NCBI GenBank assembly: GCA_949752795.1
Contig: OX457058.1
Location: 171,432,223-171,496,222, forward strand
Source: Hyperoodon ampullatus
Taxonomy: Eukaryota; Chordata; Mammalia; Artiodactyla; Ziphiidae
Direction of reading: 5' to 3'
DNA length: 64,000 nucleotides
Part shown: piece after piece, positions 10,510-22,334 of the stretch
Layout: each line of letters starts with the position of its first letter
Numbering within the stretch: the first letter of the stretch is position 1
Program-made: the position numbers and the translations under genes
The notes under the pieces: model-generated
Databases searched by the model: none
What the model saw: the letters and a program-made list of their open reading frames with translations, nothing else
Told to the model about the DNA's origin: nothing

Positions 10510-10688
10510 GACGGGTGCTGCCCAGAGTGAGGACCCCTGAAGTATCTCAGGTGGCTTAGCGTGGCGTCCTCTCGCGAGACCGTTAGAGCAAACGCCATAG
10601 TACTCAGCAGCACTCTGGGCTGAGCTCGTGCCCGGAGCAACGGCGCCTGGAGGGGAAGCTTGTCCACTGCACCACTGAGTTATAGGCC

Positions 10689-12173
10689 ATGGGAGCACGA
10701 AGCAGTCGGATGCCATGGCACTGGTGGGGGCGTGCCCCAGAGAAGCCAGGTGCCACTGGTGGGGAGGAGGAGGCTGAGGAGGCAGTAGTGGCAGAGAGAA
10801 AGGAACGGAAGGAGAGTGAAGAGGCCAGACCCGCCGCCCGTCAGGGGAGCGGCAAGCGGAAGAGAGGCCCAGGGGGGCCGCTCACAAAACAGCCCCGCCG
10901 GAAACGTGCTCAAGATCGTTCAGGGTCCGTTTAGGAGGCGCTCTTCCTGAGAGGAGAACAGAGCGACGTGCGGATCCGCGCTCTGGGAGAGGAGTGGAAC
11001 GTGCATAGGGTCTACTTGTGCCAGTCAAGGTACTTTGCTAGCATGTTCAGGGGCGCTTGGCGGGAGACAAACATGGATACTATCGAGTTGCAGATGCCTG
11101 ACGAGAACATTGATCGCGAGGCACTGCACGAGGCTTTAGGTGCCCTGTACCGAGGCTCCATTTTCATCCCACCCGGTCGAGTTGTAGCCATCCTGGCCAC
11201 AGCCAGCATGCTGCAGCTGGACGAGGTGATTCGGCAGTGCGGGGAGGTCATGAAGGTGACTGTCCGTGCCCAGACCGTGTGCAGCTACGACTACTCTGCT
11301 GAAAGCTACAGACTCCAGACCGTCAGGACCATGTGTCTTCGGTGGCTGCTGGACAACATGATGACCCAGTGTAGTGACAAGCTATTGCGAGAAGTCAGCC
11401 TGGATCTCATGAAAGAGGTCATTGCCTCTTCAGAGCTCTTGGTGATGGGGGTGGAGATGGACGTGTACACCATGCTGAAAAAGTGGATGTTCTTGCAGCT
11501 GCAGCCGACATGGAGGGGCCCGCGCAGGGCCCTATTGCCTGACACCGACTCATGGTTTGCCAGGTCCAGGAGGGATTTGGAGGGCACCCCTTTCGTGGAG
11601 ACCGAGCAGGGCAGAGCCTTCGTGCCAGTGTTCCAGCAGCTGCGGTTTGCCTACATAATCTGCGACCCGACATCAGCACGCGTCATCCACCAGGATGCGC
11701 TGATCCCTGCCGCTTGGTTGTGTCCAGTGTACAAAGAGTGTTTTCTTGGCCCCCTCCGGGCTAAGCAGACCAGAGAGCTGTGGCCCGTGGACGTGTACGT
11801 GTCCGAACCCCAGGGAAAAAGCATGCGGTGCGGGGTCCAGCTCCACAAGCAAAAGCAGTGCAGCTGGCCGTGGGAAGGCTTCAGCTTCAGCTGGGACCTG
11901 GTGGTGTGCTACGCCAACCAGCACATCATTTTCTGGTACAGCGCGCCAAACAAGTCCTTCAGCCTTGGGGTCAGCCTACTCGAGCAGAGAAAGTTCGCGT
12001 TCCGCCTGCGCCTGTCCTCCTTGGACAGGGATGGGAGAGCCGTTTTCAGGAAGGACACAGGATACCAGAGGCTTTCCCTGAGAGAGGATCAAGAGCTAGA
12101 GGTAATGAACCTGGAAAACCAATACGTGGTTATCCCCATCCATGTGGCCTGTAACTTCCTGTACCTCCACTGA
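10689..12173 (+). CDS. GMCL1-like: Copy 7: GCL-like, full 401-codon BTB ORF
   Basis: N-terminal ORF 10689-10934 with private K-to-Q in the basic cluster (LTKQPRRK), TAG, BTB ORF 10968-12173. S204L without G206S, Phe331 and Ile389 (VVIPIH): a close relative of the tail later found in copies 12, 21, 29 and 36. Confidence 0.85.
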
Positions 12174-12352
12174 GACGGGTGCTGCCCAGAGTGAGGACCC
12201 CTGAAGTATCTCAGGTGGCTTGGCGTGGCGTCCTCTCGCGAGACCGTTAGAGCAAACGCCATAGTACTCAGCAGCACTCTGGGCTGAGCTCGTGCCCGGA
12301 GCAACGGCGCCTGGAGGGGAAGCTTGTCCACTGCACCACTGAGTTATAGGCC

Positions 12353-13828
12353 ATGGGAGCACGAAGCAGTCGGATGCCATGGCACTGGTGGGGGCGTGCC
12401 CCAGAGAAGCCAGGTGCCACTGGTGGGGAGGAGGAGGCTGAGGAGGCAGTAGTGGCAGAGAGAAAGGAACGGAAGGAGAGTGAAGAGGCCAGACCCGCCG
12501 CCCGTCAGGGGAGCCGCAAGCGGAAGAGAGGCCCAGGGGGGCCGCTCACAAAAAAGCCCCGCCGGAAACGTGCTCAAGATCGTTCAGGGTCCGTTTAGGA
12601 GGCACTCTTCCTGAGAGGAGAACAGAGCGACGTGCGGATCCGCGCTCTGGGAGAGGAGTGGAACGTGCATAGGGTCTACTTGTGCCAGTCAAGGTACTTT
12701 GCTAGCATGTTCAGGGGCGCTTGGCGGGAGACAAACATGGATACTATCGAGTTGCAGATGCCTGACGACAACATTGATTGCGAGGCACTGCACGAGGCTT
12801 TAGGTGCCCTGTACCGAGGCTCCATTTTCATCCCACCCGGTCGAGTTGTAGCCATCCTGGCCACAGCCAGCATGCTGCAGCTGGACGAGGTGATTCGGCA
12901 GTGCGGGGAGGTCATGAAGGTGACTGTCCGTGCCCAGACCGTGTGCAGCTACGACTACTCTGCTGAAAGCTACAGACTCCAGACCGTCAGGACCATGTGT
13001 CTTCGGTGGCTGCTGGACAACATGATGACCCAGTGTAGTGAGAAGCTATTGCGAGAAGTCAGCCTGGATCTCATGAAAGAGGTCATTGCCTCTTCAGAGC
13101 TCTTGGTGATGGGGGTGGAGATGGACGTGTACACCATGCTGAAAAAGTGGATGTTCTTGCAGCTGCAGCCGACATGGAGGGGCCCGCGCAGGGCCCTATT
13201 GCCTGACACCGACTCATGGTTTGCCAGGTCCAGGAGGGATTCGGAGGGCACCCCTTTCGTGGAGACCGAGCAGGGCAGAGCCTTCGTGCCAGTGTTCCAG
13301 CAGCTGCGGTTTGCCTACATAATCTGCCACCCGACGTCAGCACGCGTCATCCACCAGGATGCGCTGATCCCTGCCGCTTGGTTGTGTCCAGTGTACAAAG
13401 AGTGTTTTCTTGGCCCCCTCCGGGCTAAGCAGACCAGAGAGCTCTGGCCCGTGGACGTCTATGTGTCCGAACCCCAGGGCAAAAGCATGCGGTGCGGGGT
13501 CCAGCTCCACAAGCAAAAGCACTGCAGCTGGCCGTGGGAAGGCTTCAACTTCAGCTGGGACCTGGTGGTGTGCTACGCCAACCAGCACATCATTTTCTGG
13601 TACAGTGTGCCAAACAAGTCCTACAGCCTCGGGGTCAGCCTACTCGAGCAGAGAAAGTTCGTGTTCCGCCTGCGCCTGTCCTCCTTGGACAGGGATGGGA
13701 GAGCCGTTTTCAGGAAGGACACAGGATACCAGAGGCTTTCCCTGAGAGAGGATCAAGAGCTAGAGGTAATGAACCTGGAAAACCAATACGTGGTTTTCCC
13801 CATCCATGTGGCCTGTAACTTCCTGTAA
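12353..13828 (+). CDS. GMCL1-like: Copy 8: GCL-like, late stop (398 codons)
   Basis: N-terminal ORF 12353-12598, TAG, BTB ORF 12632-13828. E46D plus private R50C (CGC to TGC, a CpG transition). Tail has Val344 and ends at the late TAA. Confidence 0.85.
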
Positions 13829-14016
13829 CTCCACTAAGACGGGTGCTGCCCAGAGTGAGGACCCCTGAAGTATCTCAGGTGGCTTGGCGTGGCGTCCTCT
13901 CGCGAGACCGTTAGAGCAAACGCCATAGTACTCAGCAGCACTCTGGGCTGAACTCGTGCCCGGAGCAACGGCGCCTGGAGGGGAAGCTTGTCCACTGCAC
14001 CACTGAGTTATAGGCC

Positions 14017-15501
14017 ATGGGAGCACGAAGCAGTCGGATGCCATGGCACTGGTGGGGGCGTGCCCCAGAGAAGCCAGGTGCCACTGGTGGGGAGGAGGAG
14101 GCTGAGGAGGCAGTAGTGGCAGAGAGAAAGGAACGGAAGGAGAGTGAAGAGGCCAGACCCGCCGCCCGTCAGGGGAGCGGCAAGCGGAAGAGAGGCCCAG
14201 GGGGGCCGCTCACAAAAGAGCCCCGCCGGAAACGTGCTCAAGATCGTTCAGGGTCCGTTTAGGAGGCACTCTTCCTGAGAGGAGAACAGAGCGACGTGCG
14301 GATCCGCGCTCTGGTGGAGGAGTGGAACTTGCATAGGGTCTACTTGTGCCAGTCAAGGTACTTTGCTAGCATGTTCAGGGGCGCTTGGCGGGAGACAAAC
14401 ATGGATACTGTCGAGTTGCAGATGCCTGACGAGAACATTGATCGCGAGGCACTGCACGAGGCTTTAGGTGCCCTGTACCGAGGCTCCATTTTCATCCCAC
14501 CTGGTCGAGTCATTGCCATCCTGGCCACAGCCAGCATGCTGCAGCTGAACGAGGTGATTCGGCAGTGCGGGGAGGTCATGAAGGTGACTGTCCGTGCCCA
14601 GACCGTGTGCAGGTACGACTACTCTGCGGAAAGCTACGGACTCCAGACCGTCAGGACCATGTGTCTTCAGAGGCTGCTGGACAACATGATGACCCAGTGT
14701 AGTGAGAAGCTATTGCGAGAAGTCAGCCTGGATCTCATGAAAGAGGTCATTGCCTCTTCAGAGCTCTTGGTGATGGGGGTGGAGATGGACGTGTACACCA
14801 TGCTGAAAAAGTGGATGTTCTTGCAGCTGCAGCCGACATGGAGGGGCCCGCGCAGGGCCCTATTGCCTGACACCGACTCATGGTTTGCCAGGTCCAGGAG
14901 GGATTCGGAGGGCACCCCTTTCGTGGAGACCGAGCAGGGCAGAGCCTTCGTGCCAGTGTTCCAGCAGCTGCGGTTTGAGTACATAAACTGCGACCCGACG
15001 TCAGCACGTGTCATCCACCAGCATGCGCTGATCCCTGCCGCTTGGTTGTGTCCAGTGTACAAAGAGTGTTTTCTTGGCCCCCTCCGGGCTAAGCAGACCA
15101 GAGAGCTCTTACCCGTGGACATCTACGGGTCCGACCCCCAGGGGAACAGCATGCGGTGCGGGGGCCAGCTCCACAGGCACAAGCAGTGCAGCTGGTGTTG
15201 GGAAGGCTTAAACTTCAGCTGGGACCTGGTGGTGTGCTACGCCAACCAGCACATCAATTTCTGGTACAGCGCGCAAAACAAATCCTATAGCCTCAGGATC
15301 AGCCTACTCGAGCAGAGGAAGCTCGCGTTCTGCCTGCGCCTGTCCTCCTTGGACAGGGATGGGAGAGCAGTTTTCAGGAAGGACACAGGATACCAGATGC
15401 TTTCCCTAAGAGAAGATCAAGAGCTAGAGGTAATGAACCTGGAAAACCAATACGTGGTTTTCCCCATCCATGTGGCCTGTAACTTCCTGTACCTCCACTG
15501 A
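14017..15501 (+). CDS. GMCL1-like: Copy 9: GCL-like, full ORF with diverged C-terminus
   Basis: N-terminal ORF 14017-14262 (private K-to-E, LTKEPRRK), TAG, BTB ORF 14296-15501. Head haplotype has G7V, V12L, I39V, D85N, S106R, R115G and QRLLDN. From residue about 271 the sequence diverges sharply (LLPDIY-type residues at LLPVDIYGSDPQGNSMRCG), with SWCWEGL private to this copy. GNSMRCG and GYQML resemble the parental family more than the common tail does. Confidence 0.85.
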
Positions 15502-15680
15502 GACGGGTGCTGCCAAGAGTGAGGACCCCTGAAGTATCTCAGGTGGCTTAGCGTGGCGTCCTCTCGCGAGACCGTTAGAGCAAACGCCATAGTACTCAAC
15601 AGCACTCTGGGCTGAGCTCGTGCCCGGGACGACGGCGCCTGGAGAGGAAGCTTGTCCACTGCACCACTGAGGTATAGGCC

Positions 15681-17156
15681 ATGGGAGCACGAAGCAGTCA
15701 GATGCCATGGCATTCGTGGAGGCGTGCCCCAGAGGAGCCAGGTGCCACGGGTGGGGAGGAGGAGCCTGAGGAGGCAGTAGTGGCAGAGAGAAAGGAACGG
15801 AAGGAGCGTGAAGAGGCCAAACCCGCCGCCTGTCAGGGGAGCCGCAAGCGGAAGAGAGGCCCAGGGGAGCCGCTCACAAAAAAGCCCCGCCGGAAACGTG
15901 CTCAAGATCGTTCAGGGTCCGTTTAGGAGGCACTCTTCCTGAGAGGAGAACAGAGCGACGTGCGGATTCGCGCTCTGGGGGAAGAGTGGAACTTGCATAG
16001 GGTCTACTTGTGCCAGTCAAGGTACTTTGCTAGCATGTTCAGGGGCGCTTGGCGGGAGACAAACATGGATACTGTCGAGTTGCAGATGCCTGACGAGAAC
16101 ATTGATCGCGAGGCACTGCACGAGGCTTTAGGTGCCCTGTACCGAGGCTCCATTTTCATCCCACCTGGTCGAGTCATTGCCATCCTGGCCACAGCCAGCA
16201 TGCTGCAGCTGAACGAGGTGATTCGGCAGTGCGGGGAGGTCATGAAGGTGACTGTCCGTGCCCAGACCGTGTGCAGGTACGACAACTGTGCGGAAAGCTA
16301 CGGACTCCAGACCGTCAGGACCATGTGTCTTCAGTGGCTGCTGGACAACATGATGACCCAGTGTAGTGAGAAGCTATTGCGAGAAGTCAGCCTGGATCTC
16401 ATGAAAGAGGTCATTGCCTCTTCAGAGCTCTTGGTGATGGGGGTGGAGATGGACGTGTACACCATGCTGAAAAAGTGGATGTTCTTGCAGCTGCAGCCGA
16501 CATGGAGGGGCCCGCGCAGGGCCCTATTGCCTGACACCGACTCATGGTTTGCCAGGTCCAGGAGGGATTCGGAGGGCACCCCTTTCGTGGAGACCGAGCA
16601 GGGCAGAGCCTTCGTGCCAGTGTTCCAGCAGCTGCGGTTTGAGTACATAACCTGCGACCCGATGTCAGCACGTGTCATCCACCAGCATGCGCTGATCCCT
16701 GCCGCTTGGTTGTGTCCAGTGTACAAAGAGTGTTTTCTTGGCCCCCTCCGGGCTAAGCAGACCAGAGAGCTCTGGCCCGTGGACGTCTATGTGTCCGAAC
16801 CCCAGGGCAAAAGCATGCGGTGCGGGGTCCAGCTCCACAAGCAAAAGCACTGCAGCTGGCCGTGGGAAGGCTTCAACTTCAGCTGGGACCTGGTGGTGTG
16901 CTACGCCAACCAGCACATCATTTTCTGGTACAGTGTGCCAAACAAGTCCTACAGCCTCGGGGTCAGCCTACTCGAGCAGAGAAAGTTCGTGTTCCGCCTG
17001 CGCCTGTCCTCCTTGGACAGGGATGGGAGAGCCGTTTTCAGGAAGGACACAGGATACCAGAGGCTTTCCCTGAGAGAGGATCAAGAGCTAGAGGTAATGA
17101 ACCTGGAAAACCAATACGTGGTTTTCCCCATCCATGTGGCCTGTAACTTCCTGTAA
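15681..17156 (+). CDS. GMCL1-like: Copy 10: GCL-like, late stop (398 codons)
   Basis: N-terminal ORF 15681-15926 is the diverged version (SSQMPWHSWRRAPEEP) continuing the block that starts in copy 9; REEAKPAA is private. TAG, BTB ORF 15960-17156 with N85/N109 head, private S110C, and T235M shared with copy 27. Confidence 0.85.
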
Positions 17157-17344
17157 CTCCACTAAGACGGGTGCTGCCCAGAGTGAGGAGCCCTGAAGTA
17201 TCTCAGGTGGCTTAGCGTGGCGTCCTCTCGCGAGACCGTTAGAGCAAACGCCATAGTACTCAGCAGCACTCTGGGCTGAGCTCGTGCCCGGAGCAACGGC
17301 GCCTGGAGGGGAAGCTTGTCCACTGCACCACTGAGGTATAGGCC

Positions 17345-18828
17345 ATGGGAGCACGAAGCAGTCGGATGCCATGGCACTGGTGGGGGCGTGCCCCAGGGAA
17401 GCCAGGTGCCACTGGTGGGGAGGAGGAGGCTGAGGAGGCAGTAGTGGCAGAGAGAAAGGAACGGAAGGAGAGTGAAGAGGCCAGACCCGCCGCCCGTCAG
17501 GGGAGCGGCAAGCGGAAGAGAGGCCCAGGGGGGCCGCTCACAAAAAAGCCCCGCCGGAAACGTGCTCAAGATCGTTCAGGGTCCGTTTAGGAGGCACTCT
17601 TCCTGAGAGGAGAACAGAGCGACGTGCGGATCCGCGCTCTGGGGGAGGAGTGGAACGTGCATAGGGTCTACTTGTGCCTGTCAAGGTACTTTGCTAGCAT
17701 GTTCAGGGGCGCTTGGCGGGAGACAAACATGGATACTATCGAGTTGCAGATGCCTGACGAGAACATTGATCGCGAGGCACTGCACGAGGCTTTAGGTGCC
17801 CTGTACCGAGGCTCCATTTTCATCCCACCCGGTCGAGTCGTAGCCATCCTGGCCACAGCCAGCATGCTGCAGCTGGACGAGGTGATTCGGCAGTGCGGGG
17901 AGGTCATGAAGGTGACTGTCCGTGCCCAGACCGTGTGCAGCTACGACTACTCTGCTGAAAGCTACAGACTCCAGACCGTCAGGACCATGTGTCTTCGGTG
18001 GCTGCTGGACAACATGATGACCCAGTGTAGTGACAAGCTATTGCGAGAAGTCAGCCTGGATCTCATGAAAGAGGTCATTGCCTCTTCAGAGCTCTTGGTG
18101 ATGGGGGTGGAGATGGACGTGTACACCATGCTGAAAAAGTGGATGTTCTTGCAGCTGCAGCCGACATGGAGGGGCCCGCGCAGGGCCCTATTGCCTGACA
18201 CCGACTCATGGTTTGCCAGGTCCAGGAGGGATTCGGAGGGCACCCCTTTCGTGGAGACCGAGCAGGGCAGAGCCTTCGTGCCAGTGTTCCAGCAGCTGCG
18301 GTTTGCCTACATAATCTGCGACCCGACGTCAGCACGCATCATCCACCAGGATGCGCTGATCCCTGCCGCTTGGCTGTGTCCAGTGTACAAAGAGTGTTTT
18401 CTTGGCCCCCTCCGGGCTAAGCTACCAGAGAGCTCTGGCCCGTGGACGTCTACGTGTCCGAACCCCAGGGCAAAAGCATGCGGTGCGGGGTCCAGCTCCA
18501 CAAGCAAAAGCACTGCAGCTGGCCGTGGGAAGGCTTCAGCTTCAGCTGGGACCTGGTGGTGTGCTACGCCAACCAGCACATCATTTTCTGGTACAGCGCG
18601 CCAAACAAGTCCTACAGCCTCGGGGTCAGCCTACTCGAGCAGAGAAAGTTCGCGTTCCGCCTGCGCCAGTCCTCCTTGGACAGGGATGGGAGAGCCGTTT
18701 TCAGGAAGGACACAGGATACCAGAGGCTTTCCCTGAGAGAGGATCAAGAGCTAGAGGTAATGAACCTGGAAAACCAATACGTGGTTTTCCCCATCCATGT
18801 GGCCTGTAACTTCCTGTACCTCCACTGA
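17345..18828 (+). pseudogene. GMCL1-like: Copy 11: GCL-like, Q19L, frameshift near codon 267
   Basis: N-terminal ORF 17345-17590, TAG, BTB ORF 17624-18736 frameshifted at about 18423; original C-terminal frame open to 18828. Q19L (LCLSRYF) marks the first member of the recurring trio. Its spacer has a private-pair change (GAGCCCTG) shared only with copy 35. Confidence 0.85.
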
Positions 18829-19007
18829 GACGGGTGCTGCCCAGAGTGAGGACCCCTGAAGTATCTCAGGTGGCTTAGCGTGGCGTCCTCTCGCGAGACC
18901 GTTAGAGCAAACGCCATAGTACTCAGCAGCACTCTGGGCTGAGCTCGTGCCTGGAGCAACGGCGCCTGGAGGGGAAGCTTGTCCACTGCACCACTGAGTT
19001 ATAGGCC

Positions 19008-20492
19008 ATGGGAGCACGAAGCAGTCGGATGCCATGGCACTGGTGGGGGCGTGCCCCAGAGAAGCCAGGTGCCACTGGTGGGGAGGAGGAGGCTGAGGAG
19101 GCAGTAGTGGCAGAGAGAAAGGAACGGAAGGAGAGTGAAGAGGCCAGACCCGCCGCCCGTCAGGGGAGCGGCAAGCGGAAGAGAGGCCCAGGGGGGCCGC
19201 TCACAAAAAAGCCCCGCCGGAAACGTGCTCAAGATCGTTCAGGGTCCGTTTAGGAGGCGCTCTTCCTGAGAGGAGAACAGAGCGACGTGCGGATCCGCGC
19301 TCTGGGAGAGGAGTGGAACGTGCATAGGGTCTACTTGTGCCAGTCAAGGTACTTTGCTAGCATGTTCAGGGGCGCTTGGCGGGAGACAAACATGGATACT
19401 ATCGAGTTGCAGATGCCTGACGAGAACATTGATCGCGAGGCACTGCACGAGGCTTTAGGTGCCCTGTACCGAGGCTCCATTTTCATCCCACCTGGTCGAG
19501 TTGTAGCCATCCTGGCCACAGCCAGCATGCTGCAGCTGGACGAGGTGATTCGGCAGTGCGGGGAGGTCATGAAGGTGACTGTCCATGCCCAGACCGTGTG
19601 CAGCTACGACTACTCTGCTGAAAGCTACAGACTCCAGACCGTCAGGACCATGTGTCTTCGGTGGCTGCTGGACAACATGATGACCCAGTGTAGTGACAAG
19701 CTATTGCGAGAAGTCAGCCTGGATCTCATGAAAGAGGTCATTGCCTCTTCAGAGCTCTTGGTGATGGGGGTGGAGATGGACGTGTACACCATGCTGAAAA
19801 AGTGGATGTTCTTGCAGCTGCAGCCGACATGGAGGGGCCCGCGCAGGGCCCTATTGCCTGACACCGACTCATGGTTTGCCAGGTCCAGGAGGGATTTGGA
19901 GAGCACCCCTTTCGTGGAGACCGAGCAGGGCAGAGCCTTCGTGCCAGTGTTCCAGCAGCTGCGGTTTGCCTACATAATCTGCGACCCGACATCAGCACGC
20001 GTCATCCACCAGGATGCGCTGATCCCTGCCGCTTGGTTGTGTCCAGTGTACAAAGAGTGTTTTCTTGGCCCCCTCCGGGCTAAGCAGACCAGAGAGCTGT
20101 GGCCCGTGGACGTCTACGTGTCCGAACCCCAGGGAAAAAGCATGCGGTGCGGGGTCCAGCTCCACAAGCAAAAGCAGTGCAGCTGGCCGTGGGAAGGCTT
20201 CAGCTTCAGCTGGGACCTGGTGGTGTGCTACGCCAACCAGCACATCATTTTCTGGTACAGCGCGCCAAACAAGTCCTTCAGCCTCGGGGTCAGCCTACTC
20301 GAGCAGAGAAAGTTCGCGTTCCGCCTGCGCCTGTCCTCCTTGGACAGGGATGGGAGAGCCGTTTTCAGGAAGGACACAGGATACCAGAGGCTTTCCCTGA
20401 GAGAGGATCAAGAGCTAGAGGTAATGAACCTGGAAAACCAATACGTGGTTATCCCCATCCATGTGGCCTGTAACTTCCTGTACCTCCACTGA
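19008..20492 (+). CDS. GMCL1-like: Copy 12: GCL-like, full 401-codon BTB ORF
   Basis: N-terminal ORF 19008-19253, TAG, BTB ORF 19287-20492. S204L/G206S, Phe331 and Ile389 mark the second member of the trio. Private R100H is a CpG transition. No frameshift, unlike the matching copies 21 and 29. Confidence 0.85.
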
Positions 20493-20671
20493 GACGGGTG
20501 CTGCCCAGAGTGAGGACCCCTGAAGTATCTCAGGTGGCTTGGCGTGGCGTCCTCTCGCGAGACCGTTAGAGCAAACGCCATAGTACTCAGCAGCACTCTG
20601 GGCTGAGCTCGTGCCCGGAGCAACGGCGCCTGGAGGGGAAGCTTGTCCACTGCACCACTGAGTTATAGGCC

Positions 20672-22155
20672 ATGGGAGCACGAAGCAGTCGGATGCCATG
20701 GCACTGGTGGGGGCGTGCCCCAGAGAAGCCAGGTGCCACTGGTGGGGAGGAGGAGGCTGAGGAGGCAGTAGTGGCAGAGAGAAAGGAACGGAAGGAGAGT
20801 GAAGAGGCCAGACCCGCCGCCCGTCAGGGGAGCGGCAAGCGGAAGAGAGGCCCAGGGGGGCCGCTCACAAAAAAGCCCCGCCGGAAACGTGCTCAAGATC
20901 GTTCAGGGTCCGTTTAGGAGGCACTCTTCCTGAGAGGAGAACAGAGCGACGTGCGGATCCGCGCTCTGGGAGAGGAGTGGAACGTGCATAGGGTCTACTT
21001 GTGCCAGTCAAGGTACTTTGCTAGCATGTTCAGGGGCGCTTGGCGGGAGACAAACATGGATACTATCGAGTTGCAGATGCCTGACGAGAACATTGATCGC
21101 GAGGCACTGCACGAGGCTTTCGGTGCCCTGTACCGAGGCTCCATTTTCATCCCACCCGGTCGAGTCGTAGCCATCCTGGCCACAGCCAGCATGCTGCAGC
21201 TGGACGAGGTGATTCGGCAGTGCGGGGAGGTCATGAAGGTGACTGTCCGTGCCCAGACCGTGTGCAGCTACGACTACTCTGCTGAAAGCTACAGACTCCA
21301 GACCGTCAGGACCATGTGTCTTCGGTGGCTGCTGGACAACATGATGACCCAGTGTAGTGACAAGCTATTGCGAGAACTCAGCCTGGATCTCATGAAAGAG
21401 GTCATTGCCTCTTCAGAGCTCTTGGTGATGGGGGTGGAGATGGACGTGTACACCATGCTGAAAAAGTGGATGTTCTTGCAGCTGCAGCCGACATGGAGGG
21501 GCCCGCGCAGGGCCCTATTGCCTGACACCGACTCATGGTTTGCCAGGTCCAGGAGGGATTCGGAGGGCACCCCTTTCGTGGAGACCGAGCAGGGCAGAGC
21601 CTTCGTGCCAGTGTTCCAGCAGCTGCGGTTTGCCTACATAATCTGCGACCCGACGTCAGCACGCATCATCCACCAGGATGCGCTGATCCCTGCCGCTTGG
21701 CTGTGTCCAGTGTACAAAGAGTGTTTTCTTGGTCCCCTCCGGGCTAAGCTACCAGAGAGCTCTGGCCTGTGGACGTCTACGTGTCCGAACCCCAGGGCAA
21801 AAGCATGCGGTGCGGGGTCCAGCTCCACAAGCAAAAGCAGTGCAGCTGGCCGTGGGAAGGCTTCAACTTCAGCTGGGACCTGGTGGTGTGCTACGCCAAC
21901 CAGCACATCATTTTCTGGTACAGCGCGCCAAACAAGTCCTTCAGCCTCGGGGTCAGCCTACTCGAGCAGAGAAAGTTCGCGTTCCGCCTGCGCCTGTCCT
22001 CCTTGGACAGGGATGGGAGAGCCGTTTTCAGGAAGGACACAGGATACCAGAGGCTTTCCCTGAGAGAGGATCAAGAGCTAGAGGTAATGAACCTGGAAAA
22101 CCAATACGTGGTTTTCCCCATCCATGTGGCCTGTAACTTCCTGTACCTCCACTGA
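20672..22155 (+). pseudogene. GMCL1-like: Copy 13: GCL-like, V143L, frameshift near codon 267
   Basis: N-terminal ORF 20672-20917, TAG, BTB ORF 20951-22063 frameshifted at about 21750; original frame open to 22155 with the full family end. V143L (RELSLD) marks the third trio member; L57F. Confidence 0.85.
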
Positions 22156-22334
22156 GACGGGTGCTGCCCAGAGTGAGGACCCCTGAAGTATCTCAGGTGG
22201 CTTGGCGTGGCGTCCTCTCGCGAGACCGTTAGAGCAAACGCCATAGTACTCAGCAGCACTCTGGGCTGAGCTCGTGCCCGGAGCAACGGCGCCTGGAGGG
22301 GAAGCTTGTCCACTGCACCACTGAGTTATAGGCC

